DNA of 64,000 nucleotides from Megasphaera coli (GTDB lineage Bacteria; Bacillota; Negativicutes; Veillonellales; Megasphaeraceae), in NCBI RefSeq assembly GCF_900095855.1, contig NZ_FMIY01000002.1:301322-365321 (forward strand), read 5' to 3'. The stretch's first letter is position 1. Each line of letters starts with the position of its first letter. Below the pieces are notes generated by a model. It did not search any database and had not been told where the DNA came from. It saw only the letters and a list, made by a program, of their open reading frames with translations. The translations under genes and the position numbers were made by a program. Shown here piece by piece: positions 36,429 to 44,671 of this stretch.

Positions 36429-37739
36429 ATGATGTGGCCCGTTGATTGTATAGAAGCAAAGAGAGACGGTAAGGTTTTACCGGCTGAAGCGATTTTTCGT
36501 TTTATCAATGATTATACGTGCGGCCGTATTGCCGACTACCAGGCGGCAGCATGGCTCATGGCCGTTTATCTGCGGGGGATGAACGATGCGGAAACGGCGG
36601 CCCTTACGCGGGCTATGGCCGAGTCGGGAGACACGGTAGATTTGTCGCCTGTCGGCGGGATCAAGGTGGACAAACACAGTACCGGCGGCATTGCCGATAC
36701 GACGACACTCGTCGTGGCTCCTCTTGTTGCGGCGGCAGGCGTGAAGGTCGCCAAGATGAGCGGCCGCGGCCTCGGTTTTACGGGCGGCACGATAGACAAG
36801 CTCGAATCGATTCCGGGCTTCCGCACGGTTCTCGGCAAGGATGAATTTTTTCGACAGGTAAACGACCTCGGCATAGCCGTTATCGGCCAGTCGGCGGATC
36901 TGGCGCCGGCGGACAAGCTGCTGTACGCTCTGCGCGATGCGACGGGAACGATCGAAAGCATCCCCCTCATCGCCGCATCCATCATGAGCAAGAAGCTCGC
37001 TGCCGGGGCGGATGCCATCATCCTCGACGTGAAATACGGTGACGGCGCCTTCATGAAGACGGTTGAGAAGGCAAAGGAACTGGCGCAGACGATGGTCCGG
37101 ATAGGCAAGGCGGCGGGGCGGCCGACGATAGCCGTCATTACGTCGATGAACGCGCCTCTCGGCATGGCAATCGGCAACAGCCTCGAGGTGGATGAAGCCG
37201 TGGCGGCGCTGTCCGGCAGGGGCGGCAGACGGCTCATGGAAGTCGTGCCGGAGATTGGGGCACAGATGCTTATGGCGGCGGGAAAAGCGGCCTCCGTCAC
37301 TGCCGGGAAGACCGTTTTGGACCGCCTTGTCAAAAACGGCGCCGGACTTGAGAAATTCCGCCGATTCGTGGCGGCTCAAGGCGGCGATACGGCATGGATC
37401 GGCGTGCATCCGTTGACACGGGCCGAAAAAATACATACCGTGCGGGCCGAAGCGAGCGGGTATATTACGGCCGTTCAGGGCGGAGAAATGGGCCGTATCG
37501 CCATGGAGAGCGGTGCCGGCAGGGCAAGGAAGGAAGACACCGTCGACCGTCATGTCGGTATAGCGCTGCATAAAGAATTGTATGATTCCGTAGCGGCAGG
37601 CGAGCCGCTTTGTACGCTATATCTTAAAGAGAACGCCGACGGGGATGTCTTGGGCAGACGCTGCCTTGCCTGCTTTGAAACGGCGGACGAGCTGCCGCCG
37701 GAGCGGGAGCCGGTCGTAGCGGCAGTCATTACGGAATGA
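36429..37739 (+). CDS. Pyrimidine-nucleoside phosphorylase
   Basis: A 436-residue enzyme of the thymidine/pyrimidine phosphorylase family (DeoA/Pdp). The phosphate-binding DKHSTGGIADTTTLV segment (about residues 79-93) and MSGRGLGFTGGTIDKLES are diagnostic. It splits thymidine, deoxyuridine or uridine with phosphate; the sugar phosphate then goes to DeoB. The start, ATGATG at 36429-36434, is just after the deoB stop; either ATG is possible. DeoA and Pdp cannot be separated by eye. Confidence 0.92.
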   Translation: MMWPVDCIEAKRDGKVLPAEAIFRFINDYTCGRIADYQAAAWLMAVYLRGMNDAETAALTRAMAESGDTVDLSPVGGIKVDKHSTGGIADTTTLVVAPLVAAAGVKVAKMSGRGLGFTGGTIDKLESIPGFRTVLGKDEFFRQVNDLGIAVIGQSADLAPADKLLYALRDATGTIESIPLIAASIMSKKLAAGADAIILDVKYGDGAFMKTVEKAKELAQTMVRIGKAAGRPTIAVITSMNAPLGMAIGNSLEVDEAVAALSGRGGRRLMEVVPEIGAQMLMAAGKAASVTAGKTVLDRLVKNGAGLEKFRRFVAAQGGDTAWIGVHPLTRAEKIHTVRAEASGYITAVQGGEMGRIAMESGAGRARKEDTVDRHVGIALHKELYDSVAAGEPLCTLYLKENADGDVLGRRCLACFETADELPPEREPVVAAVITE

Positions 37740-37752
37740 TTCGGGGGAAAGC

Positions 37753-39162
37753 ATGAAGAAGGAAACGACCGTCCCCGTTGTAAAGGGACGAACATATACG
37801 ATAGATATACTGCGTCTCGGTACGAACGGGGAAGGCGTGGGCCGCGTGGAAAACTTCACGGTCTTCGTGCCCGGCGCCCTGCCGGGAGAGACTGTGGAAG
37901 GCCGTGCGGAAATCGTTAAAAAGCAGTATGCCGCGGCGCAGCTTGTGAGAATTGTACAGCCCTCGCCGGACAGAACGAAGCCGGCCTGTCCCGTTTATGG
38001 TGAGTGCGGCGGCTGCCGGCTTCAGCACCTTTCCTATGAAGGGCAGCTGCGGGAAAAACGGCGGCAAGTGAAGGATGCGCTCGAACGGATCGGCCATTTG
38101 CCGGAAGTTCCCGTCTTGCCGACGATCGGTGCGGACGATCCCATGTCGTACCGCAACAAGATGCAGCTTCCCGTAGCGGCGGGAAAGAAAAAGCATGAGC
38201 CGCATATCGGCTGCTTTGCCGAAAAGTCGCACCGCGTTATCGACATCGAGCGATGTCCCATTCAAAAAGACGGAAATAACCTGATTATTCCCGTCGTGCG
38301 CGATTGGATGCGGGAGTATAAGATTCCGGCTTATGACGAGGACAGAGGGACGGGCATCATGCGGCACATTATGGGACGCGTCGGCGTGCATTCCGGCGAA
38401 GTCATGGTCTGTCTCGTCACGGCCGTCGACATGGTGCCGCATATGAAAGACCTGGTCCGGCTCCTCAGAGAAAAGGTGCCCGGCCTTGCAAGCGTCGTTC
38501 AGAACGTCAACAAACGGCATACGAACGTCATCTTGGGAGAAAAGACAAAAGTCATTTTCGGCAGTCCGACCATTCACGACGCCATCGGCCCTCTGCAGTT
38601 TCATATATCGGCACAGTCCTTTTTCCAAATAAACAGCGAGCAGGCGCAGAAGCTTTACGAAACGGCGCTGTCCTTTGCCGATTTAAAGGGAGAGGAAACG
38701 GTCATTGATGTCTATTGCGGTACGGGTACGATTACCCTCTTTTTGGCGCAGCAGGCAAAAGAAGCGTACGGTATCGAAATTGTCGCTCCGGCCATAAAGG
38801 ACGCCATACAAAACGCAAAAGACAACGGCATTCGCAATACTCAGTTCATTTTGGGCGATGCGGCATACAAACTGCCCGAACTCCTGAGAAGCGGCGTAAA
38901 GCCAGACGTCATTGTAGTCGATCCGCCGCGGGCGGGCTGTGAAGAAAAAGTACTGTATGCCGTTGCAAGAGTTAAACCGAAACGAGTCGTCTACGTCTCG
39001 TGCAACCCGGCAACACTGGCAAGAGACCTGGCATATATGGATAAACAAGGATACAAAACAATAAAAGTCCAACCCGTAGATATGTTCAGCCAGACCCATC
39101 ACGTGGAGAGCGTGGCGGTATTGGTGCGGGGACAGAAGATAAGAAAATGTGATGAAGCTTGA
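37753..39162 (+). CDS. rumA: 23S rRNA (uracil-5-)-methyltransferase, RumA/RlmD family
   Basis: A 469-residue RNA m5U methyltransferase. An N-terminal TRAM domain (residues 10-70) is followed by an iron-sulphur cluster cysteine set (CPVYGECGGC at about 76-85 and a later Cys in IERCP), the SAM site VIDVYCGTGTITLFL, and the catalytic Cys in YVSCNPATLARDL. The end reads THHVESVAVLVRGQK. The DNA for HVESVAVLV is repeated exactly at 41868, so the last codons (RGQKIRKCDEA) were probably supplied by an inserted element. Confidence 0.93.
   Translation: MKKETTVPVVKGRTYTIDILRLGTNGEGVGRVENFTVFVPGALPGETVEGRAEIVKKQYAAAQLVRIVQPSPDRTKPACPVYGECGGCRLQHLSYEGQLREKRRQVKDALERIGHLPEVPVLPTIGADDPMSYRNKMQLPVAAGKKKHEPHIGCFAEKSHRVIDIERCPIQKDGNNLIIPVVRDWMREYKIPAYDEDRGTGIMRHIMGRVGVHSGEVMVCLVTAVDMVPHMKDLVRLLREKVPGLASVVQNVNKRHTNVILGEKTKVIFGSPTIHDAIGPLQFHISAQSFFQINSEQAQKLYETALSFADLKGEETVIDVYCGTGTITLFLAQQAKEAYGIEIVAPAIKDAIQNAKDNGIRNTQFILGDAAYKLPELLRSGVKPDVIVVDPPRAGCEEKVLYAVARVKPKRVVYVSCNPATLARDLAYMDKQGYKTIKVQPVDMFSQTHHVESVAVLVRGQKIRKCDEA
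39100..39126 (+). repeat. Left 27-bp direct repeat (attL-like), inside the 3' end of rumA
   Basis: These 27 bases start with CACGTGGAGAGCG and encode HVESVAVLV. They are identical to 41868-41894. The 3' end of this gene family is a known insertion site of integrative elements, notably in streptococci, so the pair is read as attachment-site copies. Confidence 0.75.
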
Positions 39163-39218
39163 TTCAGTATGGTTGTAGAAAGAGCGGCGCCTTACAGAAA
39201 CAGTAGGGAGGAAAATAA

Positions 39219-39991
39219 ATGATGCGAGGCAAAAGTATAAATCTGTTCTTGATGGACGGCGATGCTTCGGGACGAATTAAGTGTACTCTGGTGAACTGGA
39301 CCGGTATCGCTTATAAGATACCACGCACGGCTTTAGACAGGTGCAAAGAACGAGATGATTTAAAGCAGAGCGGTGTTTATTTCCTCATGGGAACTTCTGA
39401 TCAAACGGATGAATCTGTTGTATACATTCCGATAACTCGTTCGGCCCTACAGAGATACGCTATCTTGAAAATCGTTTCTGTAATCTTGCTCTTGTTGCAA
39501 AGCGATATAAGGTCAAAAACGGCAATGACCCTACCTCGGGCAATATTACAGAGGAAAAAGAAAGTGAGTTGGAGGAACTCGCTGATTACGCAAAGCTCAT
39601 CATGGGCACACTTGGTCACAAGGTATTTGTGCCGCTGACTAAAGCGACGACTACAAACGAGCAGACAACGGCAGATGTCAGGGAACAGCCTGAAATTGAA
39701 CTATATCTGAAACGAGCCGTAAAAGATTATGGCGTAACTGTAAGTGCTGCAGGCAGGCAGACGAGCGAAGGATTTGTTGTCCTGAAAGGCAGTATAATTT
39801 CTCCTACAGATGACCGTACAGTTTCAATGGGAATAAAAAAGCGTCGTCAAAGTGCTAAGGTGGATACGAATCATGTACTACTTGAAGATGTTCTCTTTAG
39901 CAGTCCTTCCGGGGCGGCAGCTTTCGTTATCGGCAAAAGTTTTAATGGTTGGGATGCGTGGCGGACAGCAGACGGAAAAACTCATTATTAG
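39219..39991 (+). pseudogene. GIY-YIG nuclease / DUF4357 protein, broken by internal deletion and frameshift
   Basis: The N-terminal piece (MMRGKSINLFLMDGD onward) reads in one frame up to GVYFLMGTSDQTDESVVYI, then changes frame at 39429-39430. From 39431 a second frame continues with DNSFGPTEIRYLENRF, which in intact homologues lies some 45 residues further along. The missing part is the core of the GIY-YIG nuclease domain, including its Arg and Glu region. The second frame then runs through DUF4357 to SFNGWDAWRTADGK. Such proteins are often accessory or defence-linked. This copy cannot make an active nuclease. Confidence 0.8.
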
Positions 39992-40194
39992 TTGATTTTG
40001 AAGTGCTTGAAGATAATGAAATACAGAAAAGAAGAGGTATTCTTTGCAAGAAAGTGTCAGAAGTCAATAATAATTACCCCGCAACGGATGCTAAAAGCTA
40101 CAAGGCTGCTCAGAAGGCATTAAAAGAGGAGGAAGAGCAGACTTTTAAAGATAACGAGGTTGATTCTATTTTGCCTAATGGAATTGATAAGTGA
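39992..40194 (+). pseudogene. Gene-tail remnant, possibly of a restriction-modification subunit
   Basis: A third reading frame, without a proper start of its own, runs from about 39985 to a stop at 40192 and encodes LLVDFEVLEDNEIQKRRG, then a Lys- and Glu-rich tail with KALKEEEEQTF and EVDSILPN. Coding character is clear but the beginning is missing. The acidic tail resembles C-termini of type I DNA methyltransferase subunits; that match is from memory and weak. It implies a second deletion that fused two gene ends. Confidence 0.4.
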
Positions 40195-40216
40195 ATAATT
40201 GAAAGGGGTGAGTTCT

Positions 40217-41659
40217 ATGATGCTTCCTGAAAAATTGATAAGCTTGATTCGTCAGGGCGAAGGACTAACAGTCGAGTTCAAAAAATCAACTACGGACATT
40301 ACGAAAGATGTCTATGATACCGTTTGCTCTTTTTTCAATCGGGATGGCGGTCATATTTTTCTTGGCGTGAAGGACAACGGATCTATTCTTGGTATAGACA
40401 AGGACAGAGTTGAGCAGATAAAGAAAAACTTTGTAACCACGATCAATAACGAGAGCAAAATCTATCCGCCGTTATATCTGACACCAGAGGAATATGAGGT
40501 GGATGGGCATATTATTCTTTACATCAATGTTCCTGTTGGAAAAACCGTCTACCGCAATGCTGGCAGAATTTATGATCGCAGTAATGAGTCAGATATTGAT
40601 ATAACAGACAATGCGGACATGATTTTTAATCTTTATGCCCGCAAACAAAGCACTTATTTCGTGAATAAGGTTTACCCGGCCATCCCGGTTTCCAGCCTTC
40701 GCCACGATCTGATGGATCGGGCAAGGAGAATGACGAGAGTGAATATAGAGCACCATCCGTGGGTTGATATGACGGATGAGGAGATGCTCAGAAGCTGCGG
40801 ACTCATTCTTGAAGATCCGGAAACGAACAAAGAGGGCATCACACTTGCGGCAATTCTACTCTTTGGTACGGATAACCGAATTATGTCTGTGTTGCCACAG
40901 CATAAGACAGACGCTATTTTCAGAGTGTTCAATGTTGACCGTTATGATGACAGGGATGTGATCATTACAAACCTGATTGAAAGCTATGATCGCCTGATGG
41001 AATTTGGGAAGAAGCATCTGAATGACGTGTTCACGCTGGATGGTGTACAGCGGGTAAGCGCCAGAGATAAAATCCTGCGTGAAATCATCTCAAACCTGCT
41101 CATGCATCGTGATTTTTCCAGCGGATATGTACCGAAGCTTGTCATTGAGCGGGATAGGATCATAACGGAGAATGCTAATCTGGCGCATGGGCATGGAAAC
41201 CTGAATCTAAAAACATTCAGGCCATTCGCAAAGAATCCGCCGATAGCAAAGGTATTCAGAGAGATCGGACTTGCTGACGAGCTTGGCAGCGGTATGCGAA
41301 ACAGCTATAAATACACGAAGATGTATTCTGGTGGTGAGCCTGTTTTTACGGAGGCTGATGTTTTTACAATAGTAATTCCTCTTTCCGAGGCTGCAACAGC
41401 AACGGTCGGGCCGACTACCCAAGTTGCTACCCAAGCTACTACCCAAGGCGCTGCACAAGCTGAGCTAAGTGAAAAAGATAAGGCATTAGTTAATCTCTTA
41501 TTGAAGCATCCAGACTATACACAAACAAAGCTTGCGGGTGAATTAGGCTGGGATATTAATACCGTGAAATATTACATGAACAAACTTAAGAAGAATTCTG
41601 TAATTCTGCGTCATGGGACAAGCCAGAGCGGTTATTGGGAAGTATTGTATAAAGGTTGA
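40217..41659 (+). CDS. AlbA_2-domain (Schlafen-like) ATP-binding protein with winged-helix end
   Basis: A 480-residue protein. Residues 10-130 form an AlbA_2 domain (GEGLTVEFKKS, FFNRDGGHIFLGVKDNG), the middle is the linker, and residues 280-390 the ATP-binding C-terminal part with REIISNLLMHRDFS and ADELGSGMRN of the HATPase_c_4 type. A Thr-, Gln- and Ala-rich hinge with four TQ/AQ steps (about residues 395-418) leads to a winged helix (TQTKLAGELGWDINTVKYY). Members are transcription regulators or defence-linked; the role is unknown. Start chosen behind AAAGGGGTGA. Confidence 0.82.
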   Translation: MMLPEKLISLIRQGEGLTVEFKKSTTDITKDVYDTVCSFFNRDGGHIFLGVKDNGSILGIDKDRVEQIKKNFVTTINNESKIYPPLYLTPEEYEVDGHIILYINVPVGKTVYRNAGRIYDRSNESDIDITDNADMIFNLYARKQSTYFVNKVYPAIPVSSLRHDLMDRARRMTRVNIEHHPWVDMTDEEMLRSCGLILEDPETNKEGITLAAILLFGTDNRIMSVLPQHKTDAIFRVFNVDRYDDRDVIITNLIESYDRLMEFGKKHLNDVFTLDGVQRVSARDKILREIISNLLMHRDFSSGYVPKLVIERDRIITENANLAHGHGNLNLKTFRPFAKNPPIAKVFREIGLADELGSGMRNSYKYTKMYSGGEPVFTEADVFTIVIPLSEAATATVGPTTQVATQATTQGAAQAELSEKDKALVNLLLKHPDYTQTKLAGELGWDINTVKYYMNKLKKNSVILRHGTSQSGYWEVLYKG

Positions 41660-41755
41660 GGCGATGGGATTTCAGACTTGTTCCCACGGAGCGAAGTCTT
41701 GAGGCGATCGGCGATATGCCCGGATTGCATATAATAAGTAGGAGCAAGGGTGTTG
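41613..41755 (+). repeat. End of the AlbA_2 gene plus flank, copy A of a diverged duplication
   Basis: The last codons (GYWEVLYKG) and about 95 bases after the stop match 43385-43531 at roughly 70 percent over 145 bases. The rest of the gap up to 41867 has a small hairpin CCCGT/ACGGG (about 41827-41842) and no gene. Confidence 0.7.
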
Positions 41756-41867
41756 ACTTGTTTCCGCTAACGAGCGCGGTCGTGAAAATGGCGATTTTCG
41801 GGTCAAAATGCCCTTTGAGTAATTCCCGTTTACATACGGGGTATATTTCAATCTGGAGCAATTGTGC

Positions 41868-41894
41868 CACGTGGAGAGCGTGGCGGTATTGGTG
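41868..41894 (+). repeat. Right 27-bp direct repeat (attR-like), relic of the original rumA end
   Basis: Identical to 39100-39126. In frame it reads HVESVAVLVCVKE followed by TGA, a plausible original C-terminus of rumA before the insertion. Confidence 0.75.
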
Positions 41895-41945
41895 TGCGTG
41901 AAGGAGTGAAACCGTGTAAATAGCTTAAAGCCTAAAGCCTAAAGT

Positions 41946-42022
41946 CAAGGAATTCCATGTGAATGAGCAATTCGCCGGAATTCCTTGTAATATCCGAAAA
42001 CCACGCGATAGTCATGTGGTTC
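41946..42022 (+). repeat. Two hairpins upstream of the IS200-type element
   Basis: CAAGGAATTCC (41946-41956) and GGAATTCCTTG (41977-41987) form a perfect inverted repeat. It is followed by ATATCCGAAAACCACGCG with an imperfect partner, a degenerate relative of the perfect palindrome at 53274. Confidence 0.65.
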
Positions 42023-42055
42023 AAAAGAGCTTAAGTGATGAGGAAAACAAAAAAA

Positions 42056-42114
42056 CTCATGTGATAGGATAAAGACGTGACCTGCCGGTTACGCAAAACT
42101 ATGACATGAGGAGG
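42056..42114 (+). promoter_or_regulatory. Hairpin over the tnpA ribosome binding site
   Basis: CTCATGTGATAG (42056-42067) pairs with CTATGACATGAG (42099-42110) with one mismatch, and the AGGAGG site overlaps the end of the 3' arm. IS200 is known to limit transposase translation by such a stem. Confidence 0.6.
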
Positions 42115-42122
42115 ACATTAAG

Positions 42123-42594
42123 ATGACAAAGCAATCTAATGTTGGAACTAGTCTAGCACATACAAAATGGAATTGTAAATACCATATCGTATTTGCGCCA
42201 AAGTATAGGAGGAAAGTATTCTATGCAGAAAAAAGAGGAGCTATCCGGGATATACTTAGACAATTATGCCAATGGAAAGGCGTAGACATTGTAGAAGGAG
42301 AAGTGTGCCCGGACCACATCCACCTACTGGTTAGTATTCCACCGAAATTGAGTATATCAAGTTTCATGGGATCTCTAAAAGGAAAAAGCAGTTTGATGAT
42401 CTTCCAACGGTTCGGGAAGCTGAAATTTGCGTATCGGAATAAGGCGATTCCGGTGCAAAGGATATTATGTGGATACGGTAGGGAAAAATACGAAAGCGAT
42501 AAAAGAATATATAGAAAATCAGTTGAAAGCAGATAAAGAGAGCGACCAATTAAGTTTATTTGACCCGCAAGACCCGTTTACGGGTAGCAAGTAA
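42123..42594 (+). pseudogene. tnpA: IS200/IS605-family TnpA transposase, frameshifted
   Basis: A small HUH-type transposase (Y1 transposase, PF01797-like). The start MTKQSNVGTSLAHTKWNCKY and the metal site CPDHIHLLVSIP with the HIH motif are intact. Near 42443-42450 the frame shifts: the open frame runs into unrelated residues and stops at 42536, while the +1 frame continues with FRCKGYYVDTVGKNTKAI and ends in FDPQDPFTGSK at 42594. The catalytic Tyr lies in the lost part (GYYVDT). The protein as read cannot be active, unless the shift is a sequencing error. Confidence 0.85.
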
Positions 42595-42668
42595 CCTCGT
42601 GCGTGGCCGGCAGACCAATAAAAAGCGCACTTGTGCGCTGCCTTTACTATTAGGGCTATGCCCGAAAC

Positions 42669-42695
42669 AGAAAAACCACCCGTTATGCGGGTGGA
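42669..42695 (-). terminator. Hairpin that can terminate the higBA transcript
   Basis: On the minus strand CCACCCG-CATAA-CGGGTGG is followed by TTTTT, a good intrinsic terminator for the antitoxin gene. It may also be the right-end hairpin of the IS200 element. Confidence 0.65.
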
Positions 42696-42721
42696 TAGTT
42701 ATTGAGAGACTCTTTTGACTA

Positions 42722-42997
42722 TCATCTAAAGCTGATAGTCAGATTTTTATTCAGAGCAAGTGCAATTTTGCTCATTGTTTCAATACTTGTATTGTGTCCA
42801 CGCTCAATACGAGCAATGGTAGATTGTGGGACATGAGATAGAGAAGCCAATTCTCTTTGGGTGAGTCCTGCTGACTGGCGTGCATCATAGACTGCAATGG
42901 CACTTTCCAGAATAGCTTTCTCAGTCAAATAGCCTTCTTTAAAATTATCGTCTGTGAGTTCAGTTTTTAAGAAATCATCAAATTTAATCGTTGTCAT
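42722..42997 (-). CDS. higA: HigA-like antitoxin, XRE-family helix-turn-helix
   Basis: A 91-residue DNA-binding protein. Residues 40-85 form an HTH_3 domain with GLTQRELASLSHVPQSTIARIERG. In HigBA systems it binds and neutralises the toxin and represses the operon. It follows the toxin gene and overlaps it by 14 bases, the toxin-first order typical of higBA. The ATG at 42997 lies behind GAGG; an upstream TTG is less likely. Confidence 0.85.
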   Translation of the reverse strand: MTTIKFDDFLKTELTDDNFKEGYLTEKAILESAIAVYDARQSAGLTQRELASLSHVPQSTIARIERGHNTSIETMSKIALALNKNLTISFR

Positions 42998-43349
42998 GAT
43001 TGTTGTCCTCAAATTCTTTCTTTAATTCCTTGGCGTGGTCTATTTCTCGTTGAGGTGTTTTTTGTGTTTTCTTTGTAAAGCCATGAGTGATGATGTAGCG
43101 ATCATTAACAACATGAAAATAAAGTGCCCTTTGGATATTGGAAGCAACTTTTGAGCGGATTTCAAAGATGTCATTATCTAGTTTTTTCACCCATTCCATA
43201 CGTTGAGCGACTAAAAGCCCATGCTTTTGTATAGCGGCAATGGTTGCAAGTAATTTTTGCTTGTCTTTAATTGGTATGGTTTGTAAAAATTCTATGAACT
43301 CGGTGTGCCCATTTAACCGAGTGTAAAACTCAAATTTAGGTATCTTCAT
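42984..43349 (-). CDS. higB: HigB/RelE-like toxin (phage Gp49-type)
   Basis: A 121-residue protein of the RelE/ParE superfamily, Gp49/HigB branch. LLATIAAIQKHGL, the WVKKLDNDIFEIRSK segment and ALYFHVVNDRYIITHGFTKKTQKTP match this family, whose members cut mRNA on the ribosome. Start: ATG at 43349, with no ribosome site but a promoter only about ten bases upstream, so the mRNA may be leaderless. It inserted into a region of gene debris next to an IS200-like element. Confidence 0.83.
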   Translation of the reverse strand: MKIPKFEFYTRLNGHTEFIEFLQTIPIKDKQKLLATIAAIQKHGLLVAQRMEWVKKLDNDIFEIRSKVASNIQRALYFHVVNDRYIITHGFTKKTQKTPQREIDHAKELKKEFEDNNHDND

Positions 43350-43358
43350 TGTATTTAC

Positions 43359-43387
43359 ATGATAGCATATATTGTTCTTTTCTTCAA
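43359..43387 (-). promoter_or_regulatory. Promoter of higBA
   Basis: On the minus strand TTGAAG (43387-43382) and TATCAT (43364-43359) are 17 bases apart. The -10 box ends nine bases before the toxin's ATG. Confidence 0.65.
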
Positions 43388-43531
43388 GACGGGACAAACC
43401 AAAACGGGTATTGGGAAGTCTTGTATAAGGGTTGAGATGATCGGATTTAGGACTTATTTCCTTAGGCGAAGTCCTGAGACAGTCGGTGATTCTGTGCGGA
43501 TGCCTATATAATAGGTAGAAAGAATGTCGTT
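43385..43531 (+). repeat. Remnant of a second AlbA_2 ATPase gene end, copy B
   Basis: Bases 43387-43437 encode GTNQNGYWEVLYKG followed by TGA, nearly the same as the end of the AlbA_2 gene at 41659, and the following 95 bases also align with copy A. Everything upstream of it has been replaced by the toxin-antitoxin pair and the IS. Confidence 0.7.
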
Positions 43532-43587
43532 GATCTGTTTCATCGTTTTTATACGTTGATGATGGGAGTCTGAAGGAGTTTTTTGTG

Positions 43588-44637
43588 TCAGTTTTTGCGG
43601 ACATAGGCAGTTGCCGGGCCGGCACCTGTTTTGATAATGTATCCTTCTTTGACCAGTCGTGTCAACGTTCGTTCGATTGTAACCTTGCTGATATCCGGGC
43701 AAAGTTCCATAATTTCTTTTTTCGTAATTTGGCCTACTCGCCCCGAAATAAGGTCTTTAATGCGCTCGGGTTTGGATGTTTTTTTTGTCCTGACGTGGCG
43801 GATGCGGTCTTCAAATTCAGCATAAGCTTTGTTGATAATGCCCAGGTAATATTTTACAAAGGGCTCATACGTATTGTCTGTATCATGCCAACGGACAGAG
43901 CTTACTTGCAGTGCTTCATGATAGGTTTCCTTTGTTTTTTCAATGAGCATTTCTATACTGATGTATTTACCTACCTGATAGCCTGCTTTGTATAGCAATA
44001 ACAGCGTCAGCAGACGACTCATACGGCCGTTTCCGTCATTGAACGGATGAATACATAGGAAATCCAAAATGAACATGGGAATGAGGAGTAATTTGTCTAT
44101 TTTCCCGTTATTCCAAGTACAGTTAAAGTTATTACACAGGATATCTACGGCTTCTGCCGTTTGAAAGGCGGGAACGGGAATAAATCGTGCTTTGCGGTGC
44201 CCTTTTTCATCCGTTTCGGTAATGACGTTGTCGGCGTTTTTATAATTACCGCCGACAGCGCCGGTGGAATAGGAATATAAATCCCGATGAAGCTGTAAGA
44301 GTAAATTGGCGCTCGGGAAGATGTATTCGTAGTTTTCGTGAATCGTAGCCAGGACTGCACGATACCCGGCGATTTCCTGTTCGGAACGATTATGGGGCTC
44401 AATTTTTCGGCTGACCAATTCTTTAAGGCGCTTATCGCTCGTAAATATACCTTCAATGCGGTTAGAAGCTCCCGTGCTTTGAATTATAGCGACTTCCGTA
44501 AGTGTATTCAGCTCGTTCGGGCCTGTTTCCAAAAATAAATCCTGGCGTCCTTTATGCTCGTGAATTGCCGTAATAAGGCCGATGATTTCAGGCGTCAACA
44601 GGGACGGTGCCGTTTTAGTATAATCAAATGTCCGCAT
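43588..44637 (-). CDS. Fic-domain protein, class II, with winged helix
   Basis: A 349-residue Fic enzyme. The catalytic loop HPFNDGNGRMSR is at residues 197-208 with the essential His197, and the inhibitory helix motif SNRIEG lies at residues 58-63, which places it in class II (inhibitor in the same chain, N-terminal). The C-terminal region (residues 290-345) is a winged helix. Fic proteins usually AMPylate target proteins. Targets are unknown. A GGAG site lies before the start; the promoter region has repeated TGAYGGAGAT motifs. Confidence 0.9.
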   Translation of the reverse strand: MRTFDYTKTAPSLLTPEIIGLITAIHEHKGRQDLFLETGPNELNTLTEVAIIQSTGASNRIEGIFTSDKRLKELVSRKIEPHNRSEQEIAGYRAVLATIHENYEYIFPSANLLLQLHRDLYSYSTGAVGGNYKNADNVITETDEKGHRKARFIPVPAFQTAEAVDILCNNFNCTWNNGKIDKLLLIPMFILDFLCIHPFNDGNGRMSRLLTLLLLYKAGYQVGKYISIEMLIEKTKETYHEALQVSSVRWHDTDNTYEPFVKYYLGIINKAYAEFEDRIRHVRTKKTSKPERIKDLISGRVGQITKKEIMELCPDISKVTIERTLTRLVKEGYIIKTGAGPATAYVRKN

Positions 44638-44671
44638 AAGAAAATCTCCTTCATTTTACATCTATCTCCGT

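Larger units (their letters stand above)
41988..42700 (+). mobile_element. IS200-like insertion sequence (approximate limits)
   Basis: The element comprises the left hairpin region, the SD-masking stem, tnpA and right-end hairpins AGCGCAC/GTGCGCT (42624-42639) and CCACCCG/CGGGTGG (42676-42694). Elements of this family lack inverted terminal repeats and target duplications, so exact ends cannot be set by eye. Confidence 0.6.

Noticed and set aside
36477-37571. 364-codon open frame on the minus strand opposite the pyrimidine phosphorylase
   Set aside because: The plus strand encodes a complete, well-known enzyme; the opposite frame has no motifs.
39219-39638. Two separate small genes instead of one broken GIY-YIG gene
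   Set aside because: Residues from both frames join into one known family order, and the second frame lacks a start with a ribosome site.
41900-42110. CRISPR-like short repeats
   Set aside because: AAAGCCTAAAGCCTAAAG is a simple tandem run and the hairpins are not regularly spaced; no cas genes are near.
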